Shown here one piece after another: positions 1-7,575 of a DNA stretch of 64,000 bases (within the stretch, counting starts at the first letter, position 1; every line of letters starts with the position of its first letter). The translations under genes were made by a program, and so were the position numbers. The notes below the pieces were generated by a model. That model did no database searches, was not told the DNA's origin, and saw only the letters and a list, made by a program, of their open reading frames with translations. Source of the DNA: Suicoccus acidiformans (lineage in GTDB: Bacteria > Bacillota > Bacilli > Lactobacillales > Aerococcaceae); assembly GCF_003546865.1 (NCBI RefSeq), contig NZ_CP023434.1, forward strand, positions 1,550,001-1,614,000. The letters are read 5' to 3'.

Positions 1-163
1 CCTGCTCATTTCAATCATTACCGATACCAACACCGCAAGCCTCAACTTCCACCAGAAACACGGCTTTACCCAAGCCGGCCACCTGCCGAAGGTGGGCTAT
101 CAATTCCAGCGATGGTATGGTACCTATTACTATATTAAGCCGCTTGAGCAGAATTCATTTTAA
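1..163 (+). CDS. GNAT acetyltransferase, C-terminal fragment
   Basis: The reading frame is open from base 2 to a TAA at 161-163 and gives 53 residues; the start lies outside the window. The segment LNFHQKHGF followed by VGYQFQRW is the usual C-terminal pattern of phosphinothricin N-acetyltransferase-like GNAT enzymes, where a helix is followed by GF and then a VGYKFGRW-like strand. These enzymes move an acetyl group from acetyl-CoA to a small amine. The substrate cannot be inferred from this tail. It runs toward the minus-strand genes that follow. Confidence 0.7.
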   Translation, partial: LLISIITDTNTASLNFHQKHGFTQAGHLPKVGYQFQRWYGTYYYIKPLEQNSF

Positions 164-204
164 TCTTTTCACGTATTGGGAGTCTTCAAATCCGCACTAG
201 CATA

Positions 205-245
205 AATAAACCGAGCTCACTGCTGCGTTTAGCAATGAGCTCGGT
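205..245 (-). terminator. Rho-independent terminator of the PNPOx-like gene
   Basis: A perfect 10-bp inverted repeat (ACCGAGCTCA at 210-219, TGAGCTCGGT at 236-245) has an inner TGCT/AGCA pair, so the hairpin is longer than the outer arms. Read on the minus strand it is followed by TTTATTTA. It sits 10 bases past the stop codon of the gene at 256-687. Confidence 0.85.
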
Positions 246-255
246 CTATTCTGCC

Positions 256-687
256 TTATTCCAGATCAAAGGAAAATTCTTCTGACACACGCTTTTGCAA
301 GTGTTGGTAAGTTCCCTTGCCTTTATAAACTTGGAAGGCTTGGGCACTCTTCTGGTCTTCTGCATCAGGATAAACATCGTTCACATACGGATTATCTTGA
401 AGAATTTCTTCTAAGCGGTCCTTGCCAATCTCACGAACTTGGCCTTCCACCCGAATGACTTGAATCCCCTTATCGTTATTTACCATACCCGTTATGGCAA
501 CTTCAGGCTTGTCTTGCAATTGAGCATAGAATTGAGTCTTCGGTGACGTCATAAAGAAGATTCCATTCTCATCCGCGACCCCCACATTGGCAATGCGTGA
601 ATGAGGATGACCGTCTTTATCTACCGTCGCAAAGACAGATGCACCGATTTCATCTTGGAGAATTTGCAAATAGTCTGTATAAGTCAT
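256..687 (-). CDS. Pyridoxamine 5'-phosphate oxidase-like FMN-binding protein
   Basis: A 143-residue single-domain protein of the PNPOx-like split-barrel fold. The N-terminal half has the typical strand pattern (SVFATVDKDGHPHSR, then FFMTSPKTQFYAQL) seen in small general-stress-type flavin-binding proteins of Firmicutes. Members bind FMN or F420-like flavins and reduce small molecules, but the substrate is usually unknown and I cannot assign one here. It is 34 bases downstream of ylxP and could be the last gene of the panT-coaBC-ylxP unit, closed by the terminator at 210-245. A purine-rich ribosome binding site (AGAGGGG) lies about 10 bases before the ATG. Confidence 0.8.
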   Translation of the reverse strand: MTYTDYLQILQDEIGASVFATVDKDGHPHSRIANVGVADENGIFFMTSPKTQFYAQLQDKPEVAITGMVNNDKGIQVIRVEGQVREIGKDRLEEILQDNPYVNDVYPDAEDQKSAQAFQVYKGKGTYQHLQKRVSEEFSFDLE

Positions 688-721
688 AGGTATTTGTCCC
701 CTCTTTTATAATAATTTTATT

Positions 722-1003
722 TCACTCGTTTATCCATTCAAGGGCAATAATTTCAACCGGATACATTGCTTCAATTTCAGCAATTAGCTGCTGTAAATGG
801 CGCTCGCCATGGGTATATCGATTGGTCACAAGACTAAAGCCCAAACCAGCCACATTTAATTGATTTAAAGCATCAATTTCCGCACTGCTCACCCCATATT
901 TCTGCCGCATCTTCTGCAGAATACTTTGCACAACGCGCCTTTTATCCTTCAAGGAAAAACTCTCAAACAAACGCAAACGTACATACACAGCCAGAACATA
1001 CAT
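722..1003 (-). CDS. ylxP: DUF503 family protein (YlxP-like)
   Basis: A 93-residue protein matching the DUF503/YlxP family: N-terminal strand MYVLAVYVRLRLFESFSLKDKR, then an RQKYGVSSAEIDALNQ segment. The family has a small alpha/beta fold, and in Bacillus the gene lies beside rbfA in the nusA-infB region. Its role is unknown; a link to ribosome assembly is only suggested by that synteny. Here it instead follows coaBC by 5 bases, so it is co-transcribed with coenzyme A genes. The length is normal for the family. Confidence 0.8.
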   Translation of the reverse strand: MYVLAVYVRLRLFESFSLKDKRRVVQSILQKMRQKYGVSSAEIDALNQLNVAGLGFSLVTNRYTHGERHLQQLIAEIEAMYPVEIIALEWINE

Positions 1004-1008
1004 CAGCC

Positions 1009-2229
1009 CTAAGCCCTCTCATCACAATCAGCAAAAAGGGTCTGGAATACTTCCAAAGCAACTACTTCTTTACGCATACGTGGCAAACTGATTTCTTGGT
1101 CTTGAGAAATTAATGTGACCTGATTTTCATCACTATTAAAGCCAATGCTTTGATCACTCACATCATTAGCAATAATCCAGTCAGCCCCTTTACGACGCAA
1201 TTTCGCCCGGGCATTATCAAGCACATCATCCGTTTCGGCAGCAAAGCCGATTAACACTTGGTCCAATGCTTTCTTAGCCCCGAGACTCGCTAGGATATCC
1301 GGGTTTTCCTCCAAGTCGATTTGCATGACTTGCGTATCTTGCTGGGACTTCTTAATCTTTGAACTGGCGATATTTTTAGCCCGGTAATCACTCACAGCCG
1401 CCGCCATAATCACAATATCCGCCTGCTCGAAATAGTGATGCATGCGCTCATGCAATTCCCGAGCACTTTGCACATACTCTACCTGTACCCCTGCAGGCTC
1501 TGTCAGAGCTTTTGTGGTTGAAACTAACGTTACGTCACCACCAAGCCAACTGGCTGCTTGGGCGAGAGCATAGCCCATTTTGCCAGAGGAGCGGTTTGAA
1601 ATATAGCGCACGGGGTCAATTGCTTCAACCGTCCCACCCGCTGAAATAAGGACTCTTTGGCCAGAGAGGACTTGCGGTAAGGTATGTCGGGCAACGAATG
1701 CGGTGACTTCTTCCATTAACGTATCATAATCCGGCAGTCGCCCGCGCCCTTCATAACCTTCAGCAAGGAAGCCCGTGGCCGGCTGAACAATGTGCTTTCC
1801 ATCGGCTTCTAGCTGAGCGATATTTCGCTGGGTAGCCGGATTATCATACATCTTAGTATTCATCGCCGGAAAAACAATCGTCGGAACATTGGTTGCCATC
1901 AGACAACTTGAGACAATATCATCGGCAATGCCATGAGCCATTTTGCCAAGGATATTCGCCGTGGCGGGTGCAACAATGGCGAAATCAGTCCAATCAGCAA
2001 GGTGGATATGTTGAACAACAGCAGGATCATCCTCATCGAAAGTATCTACTAGCACCTTATGCTTGGTTAAAGTCTGTAAGGTTAAGGGTGTGATAAATGC
2101 TTGAGCACTCTCAGTCATAGCTACCCGGACATCGCAGCCAGCTTTAATGAGCCGCCGCGCAAATTCCCCCATCTTATAACTAGCAATGCCGCCAGTGATG
2201 TACAGGGCAATCCGTTGATTTTCTAACAT
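1009..2229 (-). CDS. coaBC: Phosphopantothenoylcysteine decarboxylase/phosphopantothenate-cysteine ligase
   Basis: A 406-residue bifunctional enzyme of coenzyme A synthesis. The N-terminal flavoprotein domain (CoaC, about residues 1-180) decarboxylates 4'-phosphopantothenoylcysteine; the C-terminal domain (CoaB, about 185-400) makes that compound from 4'-phosphopantothenate, cysteine and CTP. Seen: ITGGIASYK near the N-terminus, catalytic His76 in HIHL, Asn124 in PAMNTKMY, and the CoaB segments SAGGTVEAIDPVR and ISNRSSGKMGYALA. The flap that normally reads ACG reads AEG here, with Glu157 in place of the cysteine. The ATG follows AAGGAGG. It lies 10 bases behind panT, which fits a pantothenate uptake and use operon. 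Confidence 0.93.
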   Translation of the reverse strand: MLENQRIALYITGGIASYKMGEFARRLIKAGCDVRVAMTESAQAFITPLTLQTLTKHKVLVDTFDEDDPAVVQHIHLADWTDFAIVAPATANILGKMAHGIADDIVSSCLMATNVPTIVFPAMNTKMYDNPATQRNIAQLEADGKHIVQPATGFLAEGYEGRGRLPDYDTLMEEVTAFVARHTLPQVLSGQRVLISAGGTVEAIDPVRYISNRSSGKMGYALAQAASWLGGDVTLVSTTKALTEPAGVQVEYVQSARELHERMHHYFEQADIVIMAAAVSDYRAKNIASSKIKKSQQDTQVMQIDLEENPDILASLGAKKALDQVLIGFAAETDDVLDNARAKLRRKGADWIIANDVSDQSIGFNSDENQVTLISQDQEISLPRMRKEVVALEVFQTLFADCDERA

Positions 2230-2239
2230 GCTAGCCTCC

Positions 2240-2854
2240 TTAAGCGTCTAAGAAATGTAAGTCATGCAATTTACTTAAAGGAATCAGAATCAGTGGTGTC
2301 AATAAAGCGCTAGCAATGGCTTCAGGAATTCCATTGCCTACAACTATTGCTGCCAGCACCGTCCATAAAGTATCGGAAGATGCGCCTCCAAAGAAAGAAA
2401 TCACATCATTGCCATGAACTAGAGCCATGGCCGATAAGAAGAAGACGGTATTTAAAAAAGCTCCCATAAAGCCACAAATTATGCCTATCCAACGCGTCTT
2501 CAAGCCACGCTTAATCAACAAGCTTGCCAAAAGCCCCACACAAAGCCCCATCAACACACGGGGTATTACACTAATTAGGGGGTTGGTGGCCGCTAAACGC
2601 TCTACCGGATTTCCCACGAGCCAAGCTCGGATTAAACTAGACAAACCAAAAGCCAAGCCCATTAGGGTACCCGACCTTATGCCGAGCCATACCGCTGCTA
2701 GCACAACCGTAATCGGTAGCAGAGTAATCGACAAAGGGCCAATCCGAATATACCCAAGAAACGGCACAACCGTTTGCAAGATGACTAGAGCAATAAATAA
2801 GGCTTCGTACACCAGGCGTTGGGTACGTTTATTTGAATAATCTTTCAAATTCAT
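2240..2854 (-). CDS. panT: ECF transporter S component, probably pantothenate-specific
   Basis: A 204-residue integral membrane protein with about six hydrophobic segments, starting after a short basic N-terminus (NLKDYSNKRTQRLVYEALF). The ALFIALVILQTVVP segment and the size are typical of substrate-binding (S) subunits of energy-coupling factor vitamin transporters, which work with a shared EcfAA'T module not present in this window. The direct position before coaBC is the reason for calling pantothenate as substrate; the fold alone does not show it. Ribosome binding site TTGAGGAA precedes the ATG, and an extended -10 promoter lies about 30 bases upstream. Confidence 0.82.
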   Translation of the reverse strand: MNLKDYSNKRTQRLVYEALFIALVILQTVVPFLGYIRIGPLSITLLPITVVLAAVWLGIRSGTLMGLAFGLSSLIRAWLVGNPVERLAATNPLISVIPRVLMGLCVGLLASLLIKRGLKTRWIGIICGFMGAFLNTVFFLSAMALVHGNDVISFFGGASSDTLWTVLAAIVVGNGIPEAIASALLTPLILIPLSKLHDLHFLDA

Positions 2855-2883
2855 TTCCTCAACTTTCCATCTATAACGTTTTC

Positions 2884-2892
2884 ATTATACCA
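2884..2892 (-). promoter_or_regulatory. Promoter of panT-coaBC-ylxP (extended -10)
   Basis: On the minus strand the sequence TGGTATAAT is a perfect extended -10 element. The -35 region is poor. Transcription would start near 2877, giving a leader of about 23 bases. The 200 bases further upstream (2893-3097) are AT-rich; I see only a weak 5-bp hairpin (GGCTG/CAGCC around 2980-2995) and no convincing gene. Confidence 0.6.
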
Positions 2893-3097
2893 CGATTCCT
2901 TGCATATGCCTATTATAACTACATTTCCCCGATAAATATACATTGCATTTAGCTATGCCTAAAAATGGTGGGGTCAGAGGCTGATTCACAGCCAAAACAA
3001 ATGGACTTGCTTTAAATTCCATATATTTTATACAGTAGGTTAAATAAAAACAAAAAGAACATATGAACATCCTTGTTATGTAGAGACTTACCCTATA

Positions 3098-3124
3098 AGA
3101 AAAACTAGCCCTCTGAGGCTAGTT
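3098..3124 (-). terminator. Terminator of the DUF2786 gene
   Basis: Inverted repeat AACTAGCC (3103-3110) / GGCTAGTT (3117-3124) with a six-base loop. On the minus strand it is followed by TTTTTC. It lies 7 bases after the stop codon of the gene at 3132-3827. Confidence 0.85.
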
Positions 3125-3131
3125 CCACACC

Positions 3132-3827
3132 TTATTGATCAAGGTACTTATTATTCAAACTAATTGTCGAACCGCGGTCATAGCCATCAGTATAGGCTGC
3201 TGATTCACGACTTAATTCCGGTTGTTGGAAAGGTAAACTCCCGCTAATTTCTTGCTTAAATTTATCCACCACATCTTGAGGGGTTTTGATGACTAGGGCA
3301 TATTGGTCATTCTCATTGACCATCTCTTGACGTTGACGCTCGTATTTATCATTTAAACCGTCCATAAAACCTTGATAGTATGACTTGCGCACAAAGCTAG
3401 CACTATTGTCATCTTCTGCTTGCTTTAAGTGTTCGCTCGCGTAGTGCTTCATGGCGTCTGCTGCTAAATGATACACTTCATAAGCCAGCTCCACATCTTC
3501 GGGATAGCCCATCAAGACGAGTTTGCGCTGGACGCTTTTTTGATGAGGGAGGCGGTTACTTTGGATATAGAACATAACCCGAAAGTTCTCCGCAATGATG
3601 CGGACGAGCACTTTCTCCCACCAGTATATGCGCTTATAAACTGATAGCGATTTAATGACAATTTCTTGTCTGCCTGTTTCAGATAATTCTTGCTGATCAA
3701 TTTTATATTTGAGCATTAATTTTTGAGCCATTAATAAGGCAGTTTGGCTCTCTTCATCATTGCCCCCATCTTCGGCTAGGGAAAGTAAGTTGCGAATTTT
3801 CTCTAGAATCTTATCATTTACAGACAT
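3132..3827 (-). CDS. DUF2786 domain protein
   Basis: A 231-residue soluble protein. Residues 5-45 (ILEKIRNLLSLAEDGGNDEE followed by SQTALLMAQKLMLKYKID) match the DUF2786 helical domain found in many bacteria and phages. The rest, with basic stretches such as RIYWWEKVLVRIIAENF and YYQGFMDGLNDKYE, is the common extended form of the family in Firmicutes. The function is unknown; no catalytic motif is visible to me. It is transcribed alone from its own extended -10 promoter and closed by a terminator. The ATG follows GGAGG by 7 bases. Confidence 0.75.
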   Translation of the reverse strand: MSVNDKILEKIRNLLSLAEDGGNDEESQTALLMAQKLMLKYKIDQQELSETGRQEIVIKSLSVYKRIYWWEKVLVRIIAENFRVMFYIQSNRLPHQKSVQRKLVLMGYPEDVELAYEVYHLAADAMKHYASEHLKQAEDDNSASFVRKSYYQGFMDGLNDKYERQRQEMVNENDQYALVIKTPQDVVDKFKQEISGSLPFQQPELSRESAAYTDGYDRGSTISLNNKYLDQ

Positions 3828-3859
3828 ACGATTACCTCCATCGTGTAAGCAATATACTG

Positions 3860-3868
3860 ATTATAACA
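3860..3868 (-). promoter_or_regulatory. Promoter of the DUF2786 gene (extended -10)
   Basis: TGTTATAAT on the minus strand is an extended -10 element, 33 bases before the ATG. No good -35 is seen. No terminator is visible between rluD and this point, so read-through from lspA-rluD is also likely. Confidence 0.5.
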
Positions 3869-3897
3869 TATATTTATGACAAGCGTAAATCTTTTGC

Positions 3898-4824
3898 CTA
3901 TGCTTTCAAAGTATTTAATAGGTCCAGGTAATTGGAAGGCAGCGGCGCCTCAAAGGACATCCATTCCTGTCGTGTGGGATGGATGAAATGCAATTCGCTT
4001 GCGTGTAAATATTGGCCCGTTTGAATCGATGCTAACTGACCGCCATAATTCGTCGCCCCACGACGGTATACTGCGTCACCGACAAGCGGATGACCGATAT
4101 ATTCCATGTGCACACGGATTTGATGAGTACGGCCTGTTTTAAGTTCTACTTCAAGTAAGGTCACTTCTTGAAAGCGCTCTAACACTTGAAATTGGGTCAA
4201 GGCCTCCTTGCCCTTGACATCAACTATCCAACGTAAGCGCTGGTGCGGGTCTCTTGCTAAAGGGGCATCTATAATCCCTGCCTGCTCCTGGACTTGGCCA
4301 AGAACAAGCGCTGTATAAGTCCGTCCCATCTGCCGGTCAAGCAATTGTTCGCTGAGAAATTGGTGACTCTGGCGATTTTTGGCAACGACGAGCAGACCGG
4401 TCGTATCCTTATCCAAACGGTGCACAATCCCTGGACGTATACTGCTGGCAAATTCTGTTTGGTGCTGGTCTAAGTAATGGACGAGGCCATTAGCCAAAGT
4501 GCCCTGCGGATGCCCTTTGGACGGATGGACAACCATGCCCTTGGGCTTATTAATAACGAGAACGTCCTCATCTTCATAAATAATATCTAAAGGAATGGCT
4601 TCAGCGACGACTTCTAAAGGTTCCTCAGCGACAATGATAACCTCAATAAGTTCATCGCCTTTTAGCTTGAACTTAGCCTTTTCCACCTGACCGTTTACTA
4701 GAATATGGCCCTCTTGAAGCAAACGCTGAATACTTGCCCGACTCAAATCCGCAATTTCCTCAGCGAGTACCTTATCCAAGCGTCCTGTCTGTCCATTAAG
4801 TTGAAGCGTAAGAACATCAGCCAC
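3898..4824 (-). CDS. rluD: RluA-family 23S rRNA pseudouridine synthase (RluD type)
   Basis: A 308-residue RluA-family enzyme. Residues 12-70 form an S4 RNA-binding domain (RLDKVLAEEIADLSRASIQRLL); the catalytic domain follows, with the signature HRLDKDTTG and catalytic Asp138, and the later RTHQIRVHM motif. The family isomerises uridines of large-subunit rRNA; the lspA-linked Firmicutes member is usually called RluD/YlyB. The start is a GTG 7 bases after AGGAGG and overlaps the lspA stop by one base (TAGTG), so the two are translationally coupled. The exact target uridines are inferred from the family. Confidence 0.9.
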   Translation of the reverse strand: MADVLTLQLNGQTGRLDKVLAEEIADLSRASIQRLLQEGHILVNGQVEKAKFKLKGDELIEVIIVAEEPLEVVAEAIPLDIIYEDEDVLVINKPKGMVVHPSKGHPQGTLANGLVHYLDQHQTEFASSIRPGIVHRLDKDTTGLLVVAKNRQSHQFLSEQLLDRQMGRTYTALVLGQVQEQAGIIDAPLARDPHQRLRWIVDVKGKEALTQFQVLERFQEVTLLEVELKTGRTHQIRVHMEYIGHPLVGDAVYRRGATNYGGQLASIQTGQYLHASELHFIHPTRQEWMSFEAPLPSNYLDLLNTLKA

Positions 4825-5279
4825 TAAATAACCTCCTCATCAATATCAAAAATAATAATCACAATGAATAATATAACGCCCACCGTAATCGCCATATCCG
4901 CCACGTTAAAGATCGGAAAGTCAATAAAAGTTAAGCGAAACATATCAACCACATAGCCTAAACGCAAGCGATCGATTAAGTTGCCAAGGGCCCCGCCAAT
5001 TATCAAACCATAGGCCAGAGCTGAAAGCGGATGAATACGATCCCGTCGCCAAATATAATAAAATAGGCACGCCAAAAATATGACAGTCACCAGCGATAAC
5101 CAGACCCTACCCTCTTCAAAAAGACCCCAGCTGGCTCCCGTATTTTGAACGTAGTAAAAATCGAATAAAGCCGGTATTCCTGGGCTCGAACTGTGTAGGG
5201 GGATACTTCGGACCGCCCAAACTTTCACAAGCTGATCACAAAGAACTGTCAGACTCGCGAAAACAATTACAATTAGCAT
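4824..5279 (-). CDS. lspA: Lipoprotein signal peptidase II
   Basis: A 151-residue membrane protease that removes the signal peptide of diacylglyceryl-modified prolipoproteins. Four hydrophobic segments are visible, with the conserved QNTGASWGLF block and the two catalytic aspartates in GNLIDR and FNVADM. I place the start at the ATG at 5279, five bases after GAGGTGA; a GTG three codons upstream overlaps that ribosome binding site. It overlaps rluD. The two lipoprotein genes transcribed divergently from it are likely substrates. Confidence 0.92.
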   Translation of the reverse strand: MLIVIVFASLTVLCDQLVKVWAVRSIPLHSSSPGIPALFDFYYVQNTGASWGLFEEGRVWLSLVTVIFLACLFYYIWRRDRIHPLSALAYGLIIGGALGNLIDRLRLGYVVDMFRLTFIDFPIFNVADMAITVGVILFIVIIIFDIDEEVI

Positions 5280-5306
5280 AGCACTCACCTCATTTTGTGG
5301 TATAAT

Positions 5307-5335
5307 TTGAAATAACTTAACTAGTATTATATACT
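5307..5335 (+). promoter_or_regulatory. Promoter of the ykyA-like gene
   Basis: TTGAAA (5307-5312), a 17-base spacer, and TATACT (5330-5335) give a near-consensus promoter starting about 23 bases before the ribosome binding site AAGGAG. A TATAAT facing the other way (5326-5331 on the minus strand, weak -35) probably serves lspA, so the two divergent promoters overlap. Confidence 0.65.
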
Positions 5336-5377
5336 ATTCGAAGTTATAAATAAATTTAAAGTTTTTAAGGAGATTTT

Positions 5378-6016
5378 ATGAGAAAATTAATTCCATTAAT
5401 CACAATGTCTCTCCTGGCACTTCTGCTGGTGGCTTGTGATAATTCATTGAATCGTGCCGACCGCACCATTACCCTTGTGCAAGATCACGTCAATGAAATT
5501 ATTAATGAACTAAACGAAATTCAACTACAAGAAGAGAATTTACAAGCTGATTTTGAAGAGACCCTTAATCAGTCGGAAGACTTATCTGCCTTTAAGAATA
5601 CGGAGAACAAAGTCTATCAGAATGTTCAAACGCGCCAAAGTCATTTGGAAAGATTGCAAGAGTTGACTGGGGAGTTAGGTAACTTAACTAAAGAATTCGA
5701 AACCATCCAACGACGCGAAACCTTACCAAATGATCAAGTGAACCAACTGCTCGAACGAATTAATCAGCTTAATACTGACATGTCTACATACGTATCAGAT
5801 TATCTTGCGAACCTGCAGATTGAACAGACGACTTATCAGTCGATTGCAAATGCTGAAACTGATTATAATGACTTTTTTGGAGTCTTTGATAACGTAAATA
5901 CTCTAGCCTCCACCAACCAAATGAATCTTGAGAAGGTTCTTGCACATTTTGAGTCAATTAACACACAATTAATTAACTTTAAAGTATTCATTGCCAATGC
6001 GCAAGAAAACCGTTAG
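5378..6016 (+). CDS. ykyA: YkyA-like lipoprotein
   Basis: A 212-residue secreted lipoprotein. The signal peptide (MRKLIPLITMSLLALLLVAC) ends in the lipobox LVAC, so Cys20 is the lipidated residue. The mature part is almost all alpha-helical, rich in Glu, Gln, Asn and Leu, and likely coiled coil. This matches the YkyA family of putative cell-wall-binding lipoproteins in Bacillus and Lactobacillales, whose function is unknown. AAGGAG lies 7 bases before the ATG. It is 18 bases upstream of the next lipoprotein gene and probably shares its transcript. Confidence 0.75.
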   Translation: MRKLIPLITMSLLALLLVACDNSLNRADRTITLVQDHVNEIINELNEIQLQEENLQADFEETLNQSEDLSAFKNTENKVYQNVQTRQSHLERLQELTGELGNLTKEFETIQRRETLPNDQVNQLLERINQLNTDMSTYVSDYLANLQIEQTTYQSIANAETDYNDFFGVFDNVNTLASTNQMNLEKVLAHFESINTQLINFKVFIANAQENR

Positions 6017-6034
6017 CGAGGAGTGTATCTTAAT

Positions 6035-7498
6035 ATGTCTTTTAACTTTTTTAATAATAAAGCAACTAAATTTATCCTTTTGATGAGTTTCTGTATCTGT
6101 TTAGTTGCTTGTCAGAATTTAAATACCTCGCCGGCAAATGATTCTTCCAGTCAAGAGGCCCAAGCGGATATCCCATTGCCGAAAGTGGAACCGAAGTATA
6201 GCCAGGAAGAAATTTCTGAATTTCAAAACCGGGTTGCAGCTGGTACTACTGCCCGCTATGAAGGGCTTGTTGTCGATCAGGGTGCTTTATTACATGAGCC
6301 AGATAAGATGCCCGCTTCCCTTTATTATGATAGCGGCATAAATATTCCTTACCCGAAAGACGGTGTGCGTGGTGTCTACTTAACCGCCGCCAATGTGGCA
6401 AATCCTGAATATTTCGACTATATTATCAAATATATCGAAGAAACTGAACTTAATACGGTGGTCATTGACTTTAAAGATGACTGGGGAAATATCACTCCAA
6501 CTTTCGAGACAGATAATGAACTCATCCAAGCAAATATGATGGGTGCAGTGAATATGCAAGAAATATTGAAGGTCTTAGAAGAAAAGCAAATTTATCCCAT
6601 TGCCCGGATTGTAACCTTTAAAGATAATCTTCTGTCCGATTTGCGTCCTGATTTATCTTTCGCAGATCCCGCCACAGGTGGTATTTGGCAAGATGCTGCC
6701 GGCAGTCAATTTATTAATCCCTTCCTTCAAGAAACGTGGGACTATAATTTAGAAATTGCTGCTGAAGCTGCCAAGATGGGCTTTAAGGAAATACAATTTG
6801 ACTATATTCGTTTCCCAGAAGGCTTCCAAGACTTTGCCGACGATTTAGAATATAATATGGCCGGTTACAGCCACTTGATCAGCGAAGATCCTGATTCTAG
6901 AGGTCAGGAACGCGTCGCAGCGATTAACGACTTCCTCGAATATGCTGATAATTACCTCGCTCCTTATGGGGTCGACATCAGTGCCGACATCTTCGGTTAT
7001 ACAGCGATTGCTGGCAATGCCCCAGATGTTCGCGGGATTGGTCAGAACTTCGCTAGCATGGCTGAACGGGTCGATACGGTTTCTTCCATGATCTATCCTT
7101 CTCACTGGGACTTCGGTTTCTTTGGACTCGATTATCCAGACCTATACCCTTATGAATTAATCAACCGCTATATGCAAGAAGAAGACTATGTGTTAGACCA
7201 AGTGGATAATCGTCCGAATACACGTCCTTGGTTGCAAGACTTTACCGCGTCTTACCTCGCTCCAGGTACATGGATAACATACGGACCAAACGAGGTGCAA
7301 GTTCAAATTAACGCCTTATACGAGAATGGGGTTCGGGAATATCTCCTATGGAATGCTGTTGGAGAATATACCGAAGGTGTTGATTACAGTCCAGATATTG
7401 AACCCATTACAGAGGAAGAGCGCCAGGCTCAACAAGCAGAAACAGAGTCCGCAAATATTGAGTCACTTGCCCAATATGAACTCGAATCTTCCGAATAA
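6035..7498 (+). CDS. Glycoside hydrolase-like lipoprotein (DUF4015)
   Basis: A 487-residue lipoprotein. The signal peptide ends in LVAC, giving a lipidated Cys near residue 26. After a variable acidic linker, the segment GVRGVYLTAANVANPEYFDY starts a putative TIM-barrel glycosidase domain of the DUF4015 type, with NTVVIDFKDDWG, FDYIRFPEG, ADIFGY and MIYPSHW along the barrel strands; the acidic residues in those motifs are candidate catalytic groups. The substrate is unknown, probably a cell-wall or exopolysaccharide sugar. The start is put at the ATG at 6035 because the upstream in-frame GTG (6023) directly abuts the AGGAG site. The C-terminus is Glu/Gln/Ser-rich. Confidence 0.82.
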   Translation: MSFNFFNNKATKFILLMSFCICLVACQNLNTSPANDSSSQEAQADIPLPKVEPKYSQEEISEFQNRVAAGTTARYEGLVVDQGALLHEPDKMPASLYYDSGINIPYPKDGVRGVYLTAANVANPEYFDYIIKYIEETELNTVVIDFKDDWGNITPTFETDNELIQANMMGAVNMQEILKVLEEKQIYPIARIVTFKDNLLSDLRPDLSFADPATGGIWQDAAGSQFINPFLQETWDYNLEIAAEAAKMGFKEIQFDYIRFPEGFQDFADDLEYNMAGYSHLISEDPDSRGQERVAAINDFLEYADNYLAPYGVDISADIFGYTAIAGNAPDVRGIGQNFASMAERVDTVSSMIYPSHWDFGFFGLDYPDLYPYELINRYMQEEDYVLDQVDNRPNTRPWLQDFTASYLAPGTWITYGPNEVQVQINALYENGVREYLLWNAVGEYTEGVDYSPDIEPITEEERQAQQAETESANIESLAQYELESSE

Positions 7499-7533
7499 GC
7501 TGATCCCAATGCCCAACCTGCTTATTAATAGAC

Positions 7534-7568
7534 AAAACAAGCCATCCTATGAAAGGATGGCTTGTTTT
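7534..7568. terminator. Bidirectional terminator
   Basis: A 15-bp perfect stem (arms 7534-7548 and 7554-7568, containing CAAGCCATCCT/AGGATGGCTTG) has a five-base loop, with A and T runs at its ends. It lies between the convergent glycosidase-like and addA genes and can stop both transcripts. Confidence 0.92.
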
Positions 7569-7575
7569 TGTGCCT

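Noticed and set aside
2872-2886. cre-like half site at the panT promoter (CGTTTTCA)
   Set aside because: Only one half fits; the other half lacks the TG and proper spacing.
2885-3070. 61-codon frame on the minus strand upstream of panT
   Set aside because: No ribosome binding site, unusual Cys/Tyr-rich composition, and it overlaps the panT promoter.
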